From positions 128,181 through 192,180 of the forward strand of contig JABGXB010000003.1 of the NCBI GenBank assembly GCA_018675975.1: 64,000 bases of DNA, written 5' to 3'. This document shows, one piece after another, positions 37,330 to 47,178 of the stretch. The DNA comes from Candidatus Woesearchaeota archaeon. GTDB lineage: Archaea; Nanobdellota; Nanobdellia; Woesearchaeales; JABGXB01. Under the pieces are notes generated by a model. That model was not told the DNA's origin. It saw only the letters and a program-made list of their open reading frames with translations, and ran no database searches. The position numbers were made by a program, and so were the translations under genes. Positions within the stretch are counted from its first letter, which is position 1; each line of letters begins with the position of its first letter.

Positions 37330-37941
37330 ATGGATGAATTAGATAATAAAACAGCAAATCACTATAAAGAAATAATATGGCGTTTTTGTAATGGAAATAT
37401 ACAAATAATGACGGCTTTATATAAGGGAATAAATGAAACTCCACTTCCATTTCAAATAGATTATTTTAGTGCAATTAGATTTTATACAAATTCTTGGGAA
37501 TTAAGATGTCAGAAAGATGAAAATTTTTTAGAATTATTAGAAAAAAGAAAATTATCAAAAATAATTGAATTTCCATTAAGAAAAAATGTATATTTTTCAG
37601 AAGATGAGACAAAAAAAGAAATAGTTCAAACATATGAAGAAGTAAAAAATGAATTTAATAAAAATAAAAGACCATTATTAAATATGATGCCACTTGAATT
37701 TCAAATGGAAAGTAAAGAGGAATTACAATTAAAAATAAATCAATTTTTAATTAATGATAAAGAAAATGATTATAAAAAATCAAAAGAATTTTTAGAACAA
37801 TTAAAAGAACCAACTAAAATATATCTAAGTTCTGATGAAACTGAATCTCATTCTAAAGTTCTTGGAAGTAATAATAAATATGAATTATTTCAAAATATTA
37901 GTAACATAGTGATTGACCACTTAAGACAATCAATTAATTAA
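37330..37941 (+). CDS. Hypothetical soluble protein
   Basis: 203 aa, starting MDELDNKTANHYKEIIWRFCN. Helical and charged, with LLNMMPLEFQMESKEELQLKI in the middle; no membrane helix, signal peptide or recognised motif. A TATA box TTTATAAA at 37301-37308 lies about 29 nt before the ATG, consistent with a leaderless start. It is divergent from the SRP RNA and just upstream of metG, which has its own TATA box. Confidence 0.65.
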   Translation: MDELDNKTANHYKEIIWRFCNGNIQIMTALYKGINETPLPFQIDYFSAIRFYTNSWELRCQKDENFLELLEKRKLSKIIEFPLRKNVYFSEDETKKEIVQTYEEVKNEFNKNKRPLLNMMPLEFQMESKEELQLKINQFLINDKENDYKKSKEFLEQLKEPTKIYLSSDETESHSKVLGSNNKYELFQNISNIVIDHLRQSIN

Positions 37942-37981
37942 TCCTCGATATATTTATAAAAATAATAAATCAACATTAAAT

Positions 37982-40081
37982 ATGAAATATTATATTACAA
38001 CTCCAATTTATTATGTAAATGATAAGCCACATATTGGAACTGCTTATACTACAATAGCAGCAGATGTTCTTGCAAGATGGAACAGATTATTAGGTAAGAA
38101 AGTTATATTTTTAACTGGTACTGATGAACATGGACAAAAAGTTGAACAATCTGCAAAAAAAGTAAATCAAACTCCAAAAGAATATTGTGACAAAGTAGCT
38201 GAAGAATTTAAAAATACATGGAGAAAATTAAAAATAAATTATGATAGGTTCATAAGAACAACTGATAAAGATCATGAAGAAGTTTCAATTGAAATAACTA
38301 AAAAAGTATTTAATAACGATGACATTTATTTAGACAAATATGCAGGATGGTATTCAGTTCATGATGAAACTTTTTTTAAAGAAGAAGAATTAATTGAGGG
38401 TAAAGCACCATCAGGTCATGATGTTAAATGGGTTGAAGAAGAAGCTTATTTTTTTAGATTGTCAAAATATCAAAATAAATTATTAGAATTATATGAATCA
38501 AATAAAGAATTTATTTCACCAAGTTATAGACGAGAAGAATTTATTAATAGAGTTAAAGAAGGTTTACATGATTTATGTATTTCAAGAACAACTTTTGATT
38601 GGGGAATTCCATTTCCATGCGATCCCACAAATAAACATATAATATATGTTTGGTTTGATGCATTAACTAATTATCTTAGTGGAATTGATTATTTAAATAA
38701 TAAAGATAAATTTAATTTATATTGGCCAGCAGATTTACAAATAATTGGAAAAGATATAGGTTGGTTTCATGTTGTTATTTGGCCAGCTATGTTAATGTCA
38801 GCTGAAATTGAAATGCCAAAAAAGATTTATATTCACGGATTTTTAACAAAAGATGGACAAAAAATGTCTAAATCCAAAGGAAATTTTGTTAATCCATTAG
38901 ATATTTTAGATTATGGTGTTGATATCGTAAGATATTATTTATTAAAACAAATTCCATTTGGTCAAGATGGAGATTTTTCAACAAGTGATTTTTATAATAG
39001 ATTAAATGTTGATCTTGCAAATGATTTAGGTAATTTAATTAGTAGAACTACAAGTATGGTAAAAAAATATAGTGAATTTAAATTAAATCGTTATTATCAA
39101 GAACAATTTGAAAAAGATCTAAATAAATGTGATACAAAAATAAAAAAACTAACAGAAGATTTAATTGAAAGTTCAAAAATATTTGAAAAATTTAATATGG
39201 AAATACAAAAATTAAATTTTCATATAGCACTATCAATACTTTGGGAATATATTTCAAAAATAAATAAATATGTTAATGAAACTGAGCCTTGGAATCTGAA
39301 AAAAAATAATCAAGAAAAAGAAATTGAAATTGTATTACAAACTTTAGTAGAATCAATTAGAATTGTTAATAATTATATAAGTCCAATTTTAATAGAAGGA
39401 AGTGAAAAAATAAATAAAATATTTAATTTTCAAATTAATAATAAGTTTAAGTTTAATATTGAACATAATGGAATAGAAATAAATGAATCAGATCTTTTAT
39501 ATAAAAAATTTGACATGGTAGAATTTAATAAAAAGGAAAAATTAAAAAAAGAAGAATTTGAAAGTAAACAAAATCCTTTTGAAAAATTAGATTTAAGAAT
39601 TGCACATATTGAGTCAGTTCATAATCATCCGGATGCAGATAAACTATATTTATTACAATTAGATGTAGGAACACTAGGTAAAAGACAAATTTGTGCGGGA
39701 ATTAAAGAATTTTTAAAACCAGAAGAACTGGAAGGACAAAATATTATAATAGTTAGTAATTTAAAACCAAAAAAATTAAGGGGAGAATTAAGTCATGGTA
39801 TGATGCTTGTATGTGAAAAAAGTAAAAAGAATTATACTCAATTAGGTCTTTTAACTGCAAATGGTGAACCAGGTACTTTAATACAATTAGAAAATGAAAA
39901 AATTGATGCCAAAAATATTTCTAAAAACCACAAACAAGAAATTGAATATAAAGATTTTACAAAAGTAGAATTATTAGGAAAAGATGGACATGTTATAGAA
40001 AAAAATAGTAATAAAAAATTAATAACTATAACAGAAAACAAAATTACTATAATTGGATTATCAGATGGTATTATTTGTTAA
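37982..40081 (+). CDS. metG: Methionyl-tRNA synthetase, bacterial zinc-free type
   Basis: 699 aa. Class I signatures: HIGT in KPHIGTAYTT (residues 15-24; a HIGH variant) and KMSKSKGN near 293. After SVHDETFFKEEEL the protein has GKAPSGHDVKWVEEEAYFFRLSK without the Cys-knuckle zinc ligands, matching the bacterial type that lacks bound zinc. The helical anticodon-binding domain is about 360-470. From about residue 534, KLDLRIAHIESVHNHPDADKLYL starts a Trbp111/EMAP-like tRNA-binding OB-fold, with a further C-terminal extension (about 640-699). This form differs from the usual archaeal MetRS, implying transfer from bacteria. A TATA box lies about 32 nt before the ATG. Confidence 0.94.
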   Translation: MKYYITTPIYYVNDKPHIGTAYTTIAADVLARWNRLLGKKVIFLTGTDEHGQKVEQSAKKVNQTPKEYCDKVAEEFKNTWRKLKINYDRFIRTTDKDHEEVSIEITKKVFNNDDIYLDKYAGWYSVHDETFFKEEELIEGKAPSGHDVKWVEEEAYFFRLSKYQNKLLELYESNKEFISPSYRREEFINRVKEGLHDLCISRTTFDWGIPFPCDPTNKHIIYVWFDALTNYLSGIDYLNNKDKFNLYWPADLQIIGKDIGWFHVVIWPAMLMSAEIEMPKKIYIHGFLTKDGQKMSKSKGNFVNPLDILDYGVDIVRYYLLKQIPFGQDGDFSTSDFYNRLNVDLANDLGNLISRTTSMVKKYSEFKLNRYYQEQFEKDLNKCDTKIKKLTEDLIESSKIFEKFNMEIQKLNFHIALSILWEYISKINKYVNETEPWNLKKNNQEKEIEIVLQTLVESIRIVNNYISPILIEGSEKINKIFNFQINNKFKFNIEHNGIEINESDLLYKKFDMVEFNKKEKLKKEEFESKQNPFEKLDLRIAHIESVHNHPDADKLYLLQLDVGTLGKRQICAGIKEFLKPEELEGQNIIIVSNLKPKKLRGELSHGMMLVCEKSKKNYTQLGLLTANGEPGTLIQLENEKIDAKNISKNHKQEIEYKDFTKVELLGKDGHVIEKNSNKKLITITENKITIIGLSDGIIC

Positions 40082-40357
40082 TTAAAAATCTATTTTAATA
40101 TCACCAAGAACTTTACACTGACATGCTAATCTTTGTTCATTATCAGCACCTAAAGTATCTAAAGTAATTTCTTCTTGTTCAGTTTTTGGATTTAAATTTT
40201 CAGTTCCTTCTTTTACTCTACATAAACAAGTCCCACAAACTCCATTTTTACATGAAAACGGTAAATCAATACCATTATTTTCACAAATATCTTGTAAATC
40301 TTCACCATCTTTACATTCAACTGTATAATTATCTGGAATAAAATGTATTTTTGCCAT
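40082..40357 (-). CDS. Plant-type 2Fe-2S ferredoxin
   Basis: 91 aa from ATG 40357 (MAKIHFIPDNYTVE); an upstream start at 40378 would add an unlikely FWFF segment. Cluster ligands are SCKNGVCGTCLC (three Cys with the CxxxxCxxC spacing) and a fourth in RLACQCK. Domain length and the conserved order match the beta-grasp [2Fe-2S] ferredoxin family, a soluble single-electron carrier. Partner reductases are not in this window. A TTTAAATT sequence lies about 27 nt before the ATG. Its stop abuts the metG stop (convergent). Confidence 0.9.
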   Translation of the reverse strand: MAKIHFIPDNYTVECKDGEDLQDICENNGIDLPFSCKNGVCGTCLCRVKEGTENLNPKTEQEEITLDTLGADNEQRLACQCKVLGDIKIDF

Positions 40358-40600
40358 AAAGAACCAAAATTTAGTCAATTTAAAAACTTTATTAAATAAA
40401 TCAAAAAATAATTAAAACAAACAAGTTAAAACAATTAACCAAAATAAATAAATAAACTACCATTAAATAAAATAAGCTAAATTTACAGACTTAAATAAGT
40501 TGAAAAAATTAATATTTAAAGTAAAATAGCCAATTATAAGATTTGTATGTTGAGGATTATTATAAAGACTAATTGTTTAATGACTATTGAGGTGAATAAC

Positions 40601-40792
40601 ATGGATCAAAATGGAAAAATTGGAACTTGGTTAATAATAATAATTGGTTTACTATACTTATTGAATGGATTAGGCGTACAACAAGTTAGTTTTATGGACC
40701 AGTTAAATGGATTTGGAGTATTGTTTTTAGCATGGGGACTTGGATGTTTAATGAATTGTAGTTCAGGTGGATCAGCTAGAAGAAAGAAATAG
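40601..40792 (+). CDS. Small membrane protein (63 aa)
   Basis: I chose ATG 40601 (MDQNGKIGTWLIIIIGLLYL) because GAGGTGA lies five bases before it; the longer frame from 40547 begins before the predicted transcript start (TATA AATTATAAG near 40530-40538). Two hydrophobic segments (about 9-28 and 36-50) flank a polar turn, followed by CLMNCSSGGSARRKK with two Cys and a basic end. No family recognised. A hairpin with a T-run follows the stop. Confidence 0.65.
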   Translation: MDQNGKIGTWLIIIIGLLYLLNGLGVQQVSFMDQLNGFGVLFLAWGLGCLMNCSSGGSARRKK

Positions 40793-40816
40793 TTTAACTA
40801 TTTCTTCTCTTTTTCT
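40784..40816 (+). terminator. Hairpin plus T-rich terminator
   Basis: AAGAAATAG and CTATTTCTT form a 9-bp stem around TTTAA, immediately followed by CTCTTTTTC. The stem includes the stop codon region of the 63-aa gene. Hairpins with T-runs are less needed in archaea but are consistent with termination. Confidence 0.5.
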
Positions 40817-40948
40817 AATCAAATAGTATAAAATATTAAATTTGTATTATATCCAATAATGCAAACTACTTCTACAATATTTATTTTATATAGTTCAGAT
40901 AAATAGTTTTATAAAGTATTTTTACGAAATTTATAATAGAGGTACTAG

Positions 40949-42331
40949 ATGAATAAGAAATCAATTCTATTATTAGCAATATTATGTTTTTCTACATTTT
41001 TTGCACTAAATGTGTCAAATGATTCGATTAATGGATTATTAAGTTTAAAACAATCCAATTATAAAGAATTATGTATTGATACTGATGGAAAAGATTATTA
41101 TAAAATAGGTTTTGTCGATAGAGATATTACTAGTTTTTCAGATACTTGTAATAATGATAATGTATTAACAGAAAATGTTTGTAATGGACAATTTGCAAAT
41201 CAAATTACACACACATGTATATTTTCATGTGATAAATCAAAATGCTTAAAATCATATCAAGGGGATTATGCAATACCAGAAATATTAATTAACAAATTTG
41301 AATTAATTTATTCAGATGAATATAATCCAAAAGACATTAATGGAGAAATTAAATTAAAAAATAATAATGTATTAAAAACAGAATATGGATACATTAATAG
41401 TGTTGGAGAATTAATATATAAAAATTCAGGAACTAGCATTAAAATATTTATTTTAAATTTTAAAAATGAAATAGATATAAAAAATTATGTTAGAAATGTA
41501 AATTTAAAAGATAATTTTAAATTATTAAATAAAGAAAATAAATTATTAGTTATAGATGCAATTTTTGAAGATAGAAAATTAATTTATGATTTTTTAATTG
41601 AAAATACTATATTTGAAAAATTAAATTTAGAACAGAGTGAAGTTGTATTTAGTAATAAAGTAATTGAAAATAATAATATAATAAATAGAGTTAGACAGGT
41701 TTGGAAACCTTCAAGTAATTCACTTATGCCAAAAGCTTGTGATAAATTAATTAATGAAAATGGAAATAGTGCTTGTGATCATCCTTCAGGACAAAACATT
41801 GAAAATATTGATTGTTCAGAATTTAAATTAAATCAACAAGTAAAAACAATTAGAAATTCAGCTGAAAATAATTATATGTGTAAAAAAATTAATATATTAA
41901 GCTTAAAACAAAATAAATGGCATTTATTAGGTTCAATTGATCCTGAATTAAATAATAAATTAAAAGAATGTAATGGAAAAACAACATATTCATTTAATGA
42001 TGGTGCTTGGATTAAAGATTCCAAAAAAATTGAATTAGGAAAAGGGTTTTGGATTAAACTTAAAGAAAGTTGTTCATTAGAAATTGAAAGTAATAATGTT
42101 ATTAATTATAAAATGGAATCAGGTTGGAATTTAGTTTCATTAAAATCAATTTTAAAAGATAGTTATTTGAGAGATAATATATGCTTAAATGGAGTTGAAA
42201 AAATATTAATAACAAATAAATATAATGAAAATTCCAATAATTTTAAAGAAATTGATTTAGTAAGTAAAAAAATTAATGACGAAATTTTAAAATCAAATGA
42301 AATTTTAGGTGCTTGGGTTAATTGTAATTAA
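40949..42331 (+). CDS. Secreted Cys-containing protein of DPANN surface type
   Basis: 460 aa. Signal peptide MKKSILLLAILCFSTFFA-like (residues about 1-20). A Cys-rich unit at 42-105 (CIDTDGKDYYKIGFV ... DTCNNDN ... NVCNGQ ... CIFSCDKSKC) resembles the disulfide-rich modules in DPANN cell-surface proteins. A central mixed region follows; near the C-terminus KWHLLGSIDPELNN and ELGKGFWIKLKESCSLEI repeat a beta pattern (the second near YKMESGWNLVSLKSI). No anchor helix is seen. GAGGT lies before the ATG. Function is probably adhesive or protective but is not shown. Confidence 0.75.
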   Translation: MNKKSILLLAILCFSTFFALNVSNDSINGLLSLKQSNYKELCIDTDGKDYYKIGFVDRDITSFSDTCNNDNVLTENVCNGQFANQITHTCIFSCDKSKCLKSYQGDYAIPEILINKFELIYSDEYNPKDINGEIKLKNNNVLKTEYGYINSVGELIYKNSGTSIKIFILNFKNEIDIKNYVRNVNLKDNFKLLNKENKLLVIDAIFEDRKLIYDFLIENTIFEKLNLEQSEVVFSNKVIENNNIINRVRQVWKPSSNSLMPKACDKLINENGNSACDHPSGQNIENIDCSEFKLNQQVKTIRNSAENNYMCKKINILSLKQNKWHLLGSIDPELNNKLKECNGKTTYSFNDGAWIKDSKKIELGKGFWIKLKESCSLEIESNNVINYKMESGWNLVSLKSILKDSYLRDNICLNGVEKILITNKYNENSNNFKEIDLVSKKINDEILKSNEILGAWVNCN

Positions 42332-42334
42332 AAA

Positions 42335-43432
42335 TTATTCAAATAAACTTTTAAAAAAACCTTTATTTTCTTGCTTACCAATATATTCTTTATAAAATTC
42401 TTTTTCATGTTTAGTAAGTTTATTTGGAGTTTCAATAATTACCCTTACATATAAATCTCCTTTATTAGTTGAATTTAAATGTTTAATTCCATTATCTTTA
42501 ATTCTAAAATTAGTATGAGTTTGAGTGCCTGATGGAATTTTTAATTTAACTTTTCCTTTTAATGTAGGAACTTTGATTTCATCACCAATAGCAGCTTGTG
42601 CAAAATTAATTTTTGCATCTATGTATAAATCATCATCAATTCGTGTAAATAATTCTCCTTCACTTACTTGAATTCTAATATATAAATCACCAGATGGTCC
42701 ATCTTTAATACCTGCATCACCATGTCCTCCTAATTTTAATGTTGTTCCATCACGAATACCTTCTGGAATTTTTATATCAATTTTAACATCATCATTTACA
42801 ATTCCAATACCATTACAAGTTGAACAAGGATTTTTTATTTTTTTACCCTCACCACGACAAGTTCCACAAACTCCAGATTGTGAAAAATAACCAAAAGGAG
42901 TTCTTGTTTGTCTTGTCACAGTTCCAGAACCATCACAAGTTGAACAATTTTCTACATCATCAGGTTTTTTTGCACCCTTACCTTTACAACTTTTACATTT
43001 AGTTGTTTTTTCTATACTAACTTGATGTTCTGCTCCTAAAGCAGCATCTTCAAATGAAACATTAAGATTATATTGTAAATCACTTCCTCTTTGAGGACCA
43101 TGACTTTTACGTTTTCTTCCACCACCAAAAAAGCTAGAAAATATATCTTCTACATCATTAAAATCAAAACCACCAAAACCATGGCTTTGTCCGCCAAAAC
43201 CTTGACCACCAAAACCACCCTCAGCTGAACCAAATCTATCATAATTGTTTTTTTTTTTCTCATTACCTAAAACTGAAAAGGCTTCATTTATTTCCTTAAA
43301 TTTTTCTTCAGTATTATTAGAACTACTTACATCAGGATGATATTTTTTAGCTAATTTTTTATATGCTTTTTTAATTTCAGCAGTAGTTGAATCCTTACTT
43401 ACCCCTAATACCTCATAATAATCTTTTGCCAT
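42335..43432 (-). CDS. dnaJ: DnaJ (Hsp40) co-chaperone
   Basis: 365 aa, full type I layout. J domain 1-70 with KYHPDVSSS holding the HPD that stimulates DnaK; Gly/Phe-rich region about 75-115 (GGFGGQGFGGQ); four zinc-binding repeats CKSCKGKG, CSTCDGSG, CGTCRGEG and CSTCNGIG at about 145-215; C-terminal substrate-binding domains follow. It presents unfolded proteins to DnaK. It starts nine nt after the DHH-protein stop with no Shine-Dalgarno, so it is probably made by coupled translation in the grpE-dnaK run. Confidence 0.97.
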   Translation of the reverse strand: MAKDYYEVLGVSKDSTTAEIKKAYKKLAKKYHPDVSSSNNTEEKFKEINEAFSVLGNEKKKNNYDRFGSAEGGFGGQGFGGQSHGFGGFDFNDVEDIFSSFFGGGRKRKSHGPQRGSDLQYNLNVSFEDAALGAEHQVSIEKTTKCKSCKGKGAKKPDDVENCSTCDGSGTVTRQTRTPFGYFSQSGVCGTCRGEGKKIKNPCSTCNGIGIVNDDVKIDIKIPEGIRDGTTLKLGGHGDAGIKDGPSGDLYIRIQVSEGELFTRIDDDLYIDAKINFAQAAIGDEIKVPTLKGKVKLKIPSGTQTHTNFRIKDNGIKHLNSTNKGDLYVRVIIETPNKLTKHEKEFYKEYIGKQENKGFFKSLFE

Positions 43433-43441
43433 TTTTAATAA

Positions 43442-44665
43442 TTAAATTTTAATATTATTTTCATTTAATTTATTTCTATCCATTTCACTTAATTTATATT
43501 TATTACTATTTATTTCATGAATAATTAAATCTAAAAAAGTTTCATAATCTTTTTTATCACATTTTGCTCCTGCCGCAGGAATGTGACCACCACCACTTGC
43601 ACTTTTTATTTTAGATGCCGCAAAATTAACTGCAGAGCCAACATTGATTGTATAATCACTCCTCCTAACTGAAAATGTTGTATTATTATTTACATGTTTT
43701 ACAACAATAATAGTTTTATCCATATTATTGATTGACATAATTGTAGAAATTTGGCTTAATATATGATAAGAACTTTTTAATTCATAAAAAAAAATATTAT
43801 CATCATAAGCTACACTATTATTAAAAAAGTTTTTAACACAATTATTAATTTCATCCAAGACTTCTCTACAAAAAGGTAATTTTTTTTCAAATTCGTCTAA
43901 ATTATTAGAATTTTTTAATGCATTAAAAATATCTTTTACTCTATCAGGATAAAATGCATTACCACATGAAACTAATTCAGTTGCAAGTCCAAATTTACTA
44001 TCATATAAACATTTATTATTATTTTCACTTAATTCAATGTTATATTTTTTAAAAATATTAAATATAAAATCCCCCCACATTGGATATGCAACATCTCCTA
44101 TAATACCAATAATAGCATACCAATCTTTTTCACTTACATCCATAATTAAATTTGCTAAATCATATGCTAATTTTGCCGTACAATATCTTGCAGGATTATC
44201 ACATGCAAAAACAGTATTTGATTTTAATAAAATTACATTAGGGTGTTTTAAATTATCAGTTGGATGATGATCAATAATAACAATTTTTTTCAATCTTTGA
44301 TTACTTAATATACCATCTAATTGTTCAATATTACTAAAAGGTAAATCTAAAGAAAATATAACATCAGTATTAATTAATTTTTTAGTGATTTCCCTTTCAT
44401 TTGAATAAGAAATTCCTTTTAAATGTAAATGTTTAATTCTCTCTAAACCCAATTGCTTTAACATATAGTAAAATATATTTCCAGAAGTAATTCCATCTGC
44501 ATCTTTATCATGTAAAAGCATAATATTAGATTGAGGATTATTAATTAAATGTTCAATTATATTTAAAAAATCTTTTAATGAATTTTCATCAATTATTTTA
44601 TATTTTAAACTAGAGTTTTTAATTTCTTTTTCAAATCTATTTTTTATTTTTTCAAATTTTTCCAT
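43442..44665 (-). CDS. DHH/DHHA1 phosphoesterase (RecJ-like)
   Basis: 407 aa from ATG 44665 (MEKFEKIKNR); TTG at 44680 is less likely as a TATA-like TTTTTATAAT ends about 24 nt before the ATG. Motif II LLHDKDADGITSG and motif III VIIDHHPTDN (DHH) bind manganese, with GIIGDVAY later, and SASGGGHIPAAGAK closing the DHHA1 domain. The family includes RecJ exonuclease, nano-RNase and archaeal GAN. Size and motif order suggest a single-strand nuclease or oligonucleotide-hydrolysing enzyme. It is inserted between dnaK and dnaJ. Confidence 0.86.
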   Translation of the reverse strand: MEKFEKIKNRFEKEIKNSSLKYKIIDENSLKDFLNIIEHLINNPQSNIMLLHDKDADGITSGNIFYYMLKQLGLERIKHLHLKGISYSNEREITKKLINTDVIFSLDLPFSNIEQLDGILSNQRLKKIVIIDHHPTDNLKHPNVILLKSNTVFACDNPARYCTAKLAYDLANLIMDVSEKDWYAIIGIIGDVAYPMWGDFIFNIFKKYNIELSENNNKCLYDSKFGLATELVSCGNAFYPDRVKDIFNALKNSNNLDEFEKKLPFCREVLDEINNCVKNFFNNSVAYDDNIFFYELKSSYHILSQISTIMSINNMDKTIIVVKHVNNNTTFSVRRSDYTINVGSAVNFAASKIKSASGGGHIPAAGAKCDKKDYETFLDLIIHEINSNKYKLSEMDRNKLNENNIKI

Positions 44666-44769
44666 ACTAATCAAATACAATACTCATATTATAAAAATAA
44701 TAAAAAAAATTAGGAATATTTAAAACTATGTTAAAAATTAAATAAAAATAATTTATTATTATTTATTAT

Positions 44770-46632
44770 TTAATCTTCAACTTTATATTCAGCATCTACT
44801 ACTTTTTCAGGTTTTTTATCAGATTTAGCATCTGGTTTAACATCCTCTGCTCCAGCATCTGGTTGATTTGCTTGTGCAGCCTGAGCAGCCTGTGCATCTT
44901 TATATACTTCTTGACCTATTTTTTGCATTTCTACATTAAGTTCTTCAATTGATTTCTTTAATGCAGGAATATCTTTTTTCTCAGGTTTTAATAATTCTTT
45001 CAAATCATCAATTTTTTTAGTTACTGTTTCAATTAATTGCTTATCAACTTTATCTTTAAATTCTTTTAATTGATTTTCATATTGAAATACAATTGATTCA
45101 GCTTGATTTATAGTTTCTACTTCTTCCTTTCTTTCTTTATCACTTTCAGCATTAGCTTCTGCTTCTTTTTTCATTTTTTCAATTTCTTCATCATTTAAAT
45201 TTGTTGAAGCAGTAATTTTTACTGATTGTTCTTTTCCAGTACCTAAATCTTTTGCACTTACATCCACAATACCATTTGAATCAATGTCAAATGTAACTTC
45301 AATTTGTGGTACCCCTCTTGGAGCAGGTGCGATTCCTTGTAAATCAAATCTTCCTAAAGTTTTATTATCAGTTGCCATACTTCTTTCTCCTTGAAGTACA
45401 TGAACACTTACTGCAGGTTGACTATCTGCAGCAGTAGAAAATACTTGACTTTTCTTTGTTGGAATAGTTGTATTTTTTTCAATTAATTTTGTCATTACTC
45501 CACCAAGTGTTTCAAGTCCCAAACTTAATGGTGTAACATCTAATAATAATACATCTTTAACATCACCTGAAAGTACACCAGCTTGAATTGCAGCACCCAT
45601 ACCAACAGCTTCATCAGGATTAACTGATTTATTAACATCTTTTCCAGTTAATTTTTTAATCGCTTCTTGAACTGCAGGAATTCTAGTTGATCCACCAACT
45701 AAAATAATTTTATGAATTTTTTCTATATCTAAACCAGATTCTTTAATTGCTTTTTTAGTTGGTTCTATTGTTTTTTCAATTAAATCACTAGTTAATTCTT
45801 CAAATTTCGCTCTTGTTAAATCTTTAACTAAATGTTTTGGTCCATTTTGATCTGCTGTAACAAAAGGTAAATTAATATTAGTTGTTGCACTAGAAGATAA
45901 TTCAATTTTTGCTTTTTCTGCAGCTTCTTTTAATCTTTGATGAGCCACACTGTCATTTCTTAAATCAATTCCATTATCTTTTTTAAATTCATCAGCTAAC
46001 CAATTAATTATAATTTCATCAAAATCATCTCCACCAAGATGATTATTACCTTCAGTAGCTTTAACTTCAAAAGTATTATCGTCCAATTCAAGAATTGATA
46101 CATCAAATGTACCTCCACCCAAATCAAATACTAATATATTATGTTCATTTGTTTCTTTATCTAAACCATATGCTAATGATGCTGCAGTTGGCTCATTAAT
46201 AATTCTTAATACTTCCAGACCTGCAATAACACCAGCATCTTTTGTAGCTTGTCTTTGTGAATCTGTAAAATACGCCGGGACTGTAATAACAGCTTTATCA
46301 ACTTTAGTTCCTAAATAACTTTCAGCATCAGCTTTTAATTTTTGTAAAATCATTGCAGAAATTTCTTGTGGCGTATAATCTTTTCCATTAAGATTTGTTT
46401 TATGATCCTCACCCATATGCCTCTTTATACTTCTCACAGTATGGTCAGGATTTGTAATTGCCTGTCGTCTTGCTAATTCCCCAACAAGTCTTTCTCCATC
46501 TTTTGTAATTGCTACAACTGATGGCGTTGTTCTATGACCTTCACTATTTGTAATAACAATGGGTTTACCCCCTTCCATTACAGATACACAACTAAAAGTT
46601 GTTCCTAAATCTATTCCTATTGTTTTTGACAT
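44770..46632 (-). CDS. dnaK: DnaK (Hsp70) chaperone
   Basis: 620 aa, complete. ATPase motifs: [13 protein letters not shown] at the N-terminus, [14 protein letters not shown], and [10 protein letters not shown]. The substrate-binding domain (about 385-500) and helical lid follow, then an Ala/Gln-rich linker and an end [10 protein letters not shown]. It refolds proteins with DnaJ and the exchange factor GrpE. A GAGGT before the ATG and the 21-nt gap from the GNAT gene support cotranscription with grpE. Genes of this kind are bacterial imports in many archaea. Confidence 0.98.
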   Translation of the reverse strand: MSKTIGIDLGTTFSCVSVMEGGKPIVITNSEGHRTTPSVVAITKDGERLVGELARRQAITNPDHTVRSIKRHMGEDHKTNLNGKDYTPQEISAMILQKLKADAESYLGTKVDKAVITVPAYFTDSQRQATKDAGVIAGLEVLRIINEPTAASLAYGLDKETNEHNILVFDLGGGTFDVSILELDDNTFEVKATEGNNHLGGDDFDEIIINWLADEFKKDNGIDLRNDSVAHQRLKEAAEKAKIELSSSATTNINLPFVTADQNGPKHLVKDLTRAKFEELTSDLIEKTIEPTKKAIKESGLDIEKIHKIILVGGSTRIPAVQEAIKKLTGKDVNKSVNPDEAVGMGAAIQAGVLSGDVKDVLLLDVTPLSLGLETLGGVMTKLIEKNTTIPTKKSQVFSTAADSQPAVSVHVLQGERSMATDNKTLGRFDLQGIAPAPRGVPQIEVTFDIDSNGIVDVSAKDLGTGKEQSVKITASTNLNDEEIEKMKKEAEANAESDKERKEEVETINQAESIVFQYENQLKEFKDKVDKQLIETVTKKIDDLKELLKPEKKDIPALKKSIEELNVEMQKIGQEVYKDAQAAQAAQANQPDAGAEDVKPDAKSDKKPEKVVDAEYKVED

Positions 46633-46653
46633 TTTTTAATACCTCATCATAAT

Positions 46654-47166
46654 TTAATTTCGTAAACTCTTACCCATAAAGTAAGTTTTTACATCATTTA
46701 CATGATAATCACTTATCATGCCTTCATGTATATAACCACATTTTTGTAAAAATGTAATTGAATTTGAAATTTCTTCACTAATTTCATAAATAATTTTACA
46801 ACTCGTTAATTTTTTTTGTGACATATATTCTTTTATTTTATTTTCTGCAAACTCCATTAATTGAGTTCCAATTGTTAATGACCTATAATTATTTGCAACC
46901 GCTAAATGTTTTAAATTTACAATACCATGATGTTTGTAAACTTCAATATCACATTTATCTATTAAAATTGCACCAACTATTTCATTATTTTTTATTGCAA
47001 TAAAATAACCAAATGAATTTTCAGTTTCATAATTTTCTTGTTTTTTTACAAATTCATTTAATAATTGTCCAGATGGAAAATTAAATTCTATTAATCTCGA
47101 TAATTCTTTTCTATACAATGATAATATTGCAATAATTTCAGATTTTTGTGCTTTTTTAATTTCCAT
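46654..47166 (-). CDS. GNAT-family N-acetyltransferase
   Basis: 170 aa. The acetyl-CoA fold is visible: YFIAIKNNEIVGAILID (central strands), VNLKHLAVANNYRSLTIGTQLM with a pattern close to the acetyl-CoA-binding loop (normally Q/RxxGxG/A; here RSLTIG), and EISNSITFLQKCGY with the helix-and-turn before the last strand. The substrate may be an amine or protein N-terminus; RimI-like acetylation is possible. It lies 12 nt after grpE and 21 nt before dnaK, an unusual addition to the chaperone operon. Confidence 0.8.
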   Translation of the reverse strand: MEIKKAQKSEIIAILSLYRKELSRLIEFNFPSGQLLNEFVKKQENYETENSFGYFIAIKNNEIVGAILIDKCDIEVYKHHGIVNLKHLAVANNYRSLTIGTQLMEFAENKIKEYMSQKKLTSCKIIYEISEEISNSITFLQKCGYIHEGMISDYHVNDVKTYFMGKSLRN

Positions 47167-47178
47167 TTTTTTTATATT

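Noticed and set aside
40547-40600. Upstream in-frame ATG for the 63-aa membrane protein
   Set aside because: The segment precedes an ideal GAGGTGA-spaced ATG at 40601 and probably starts before the transcript, judged by the TATA box at 40530-40538.
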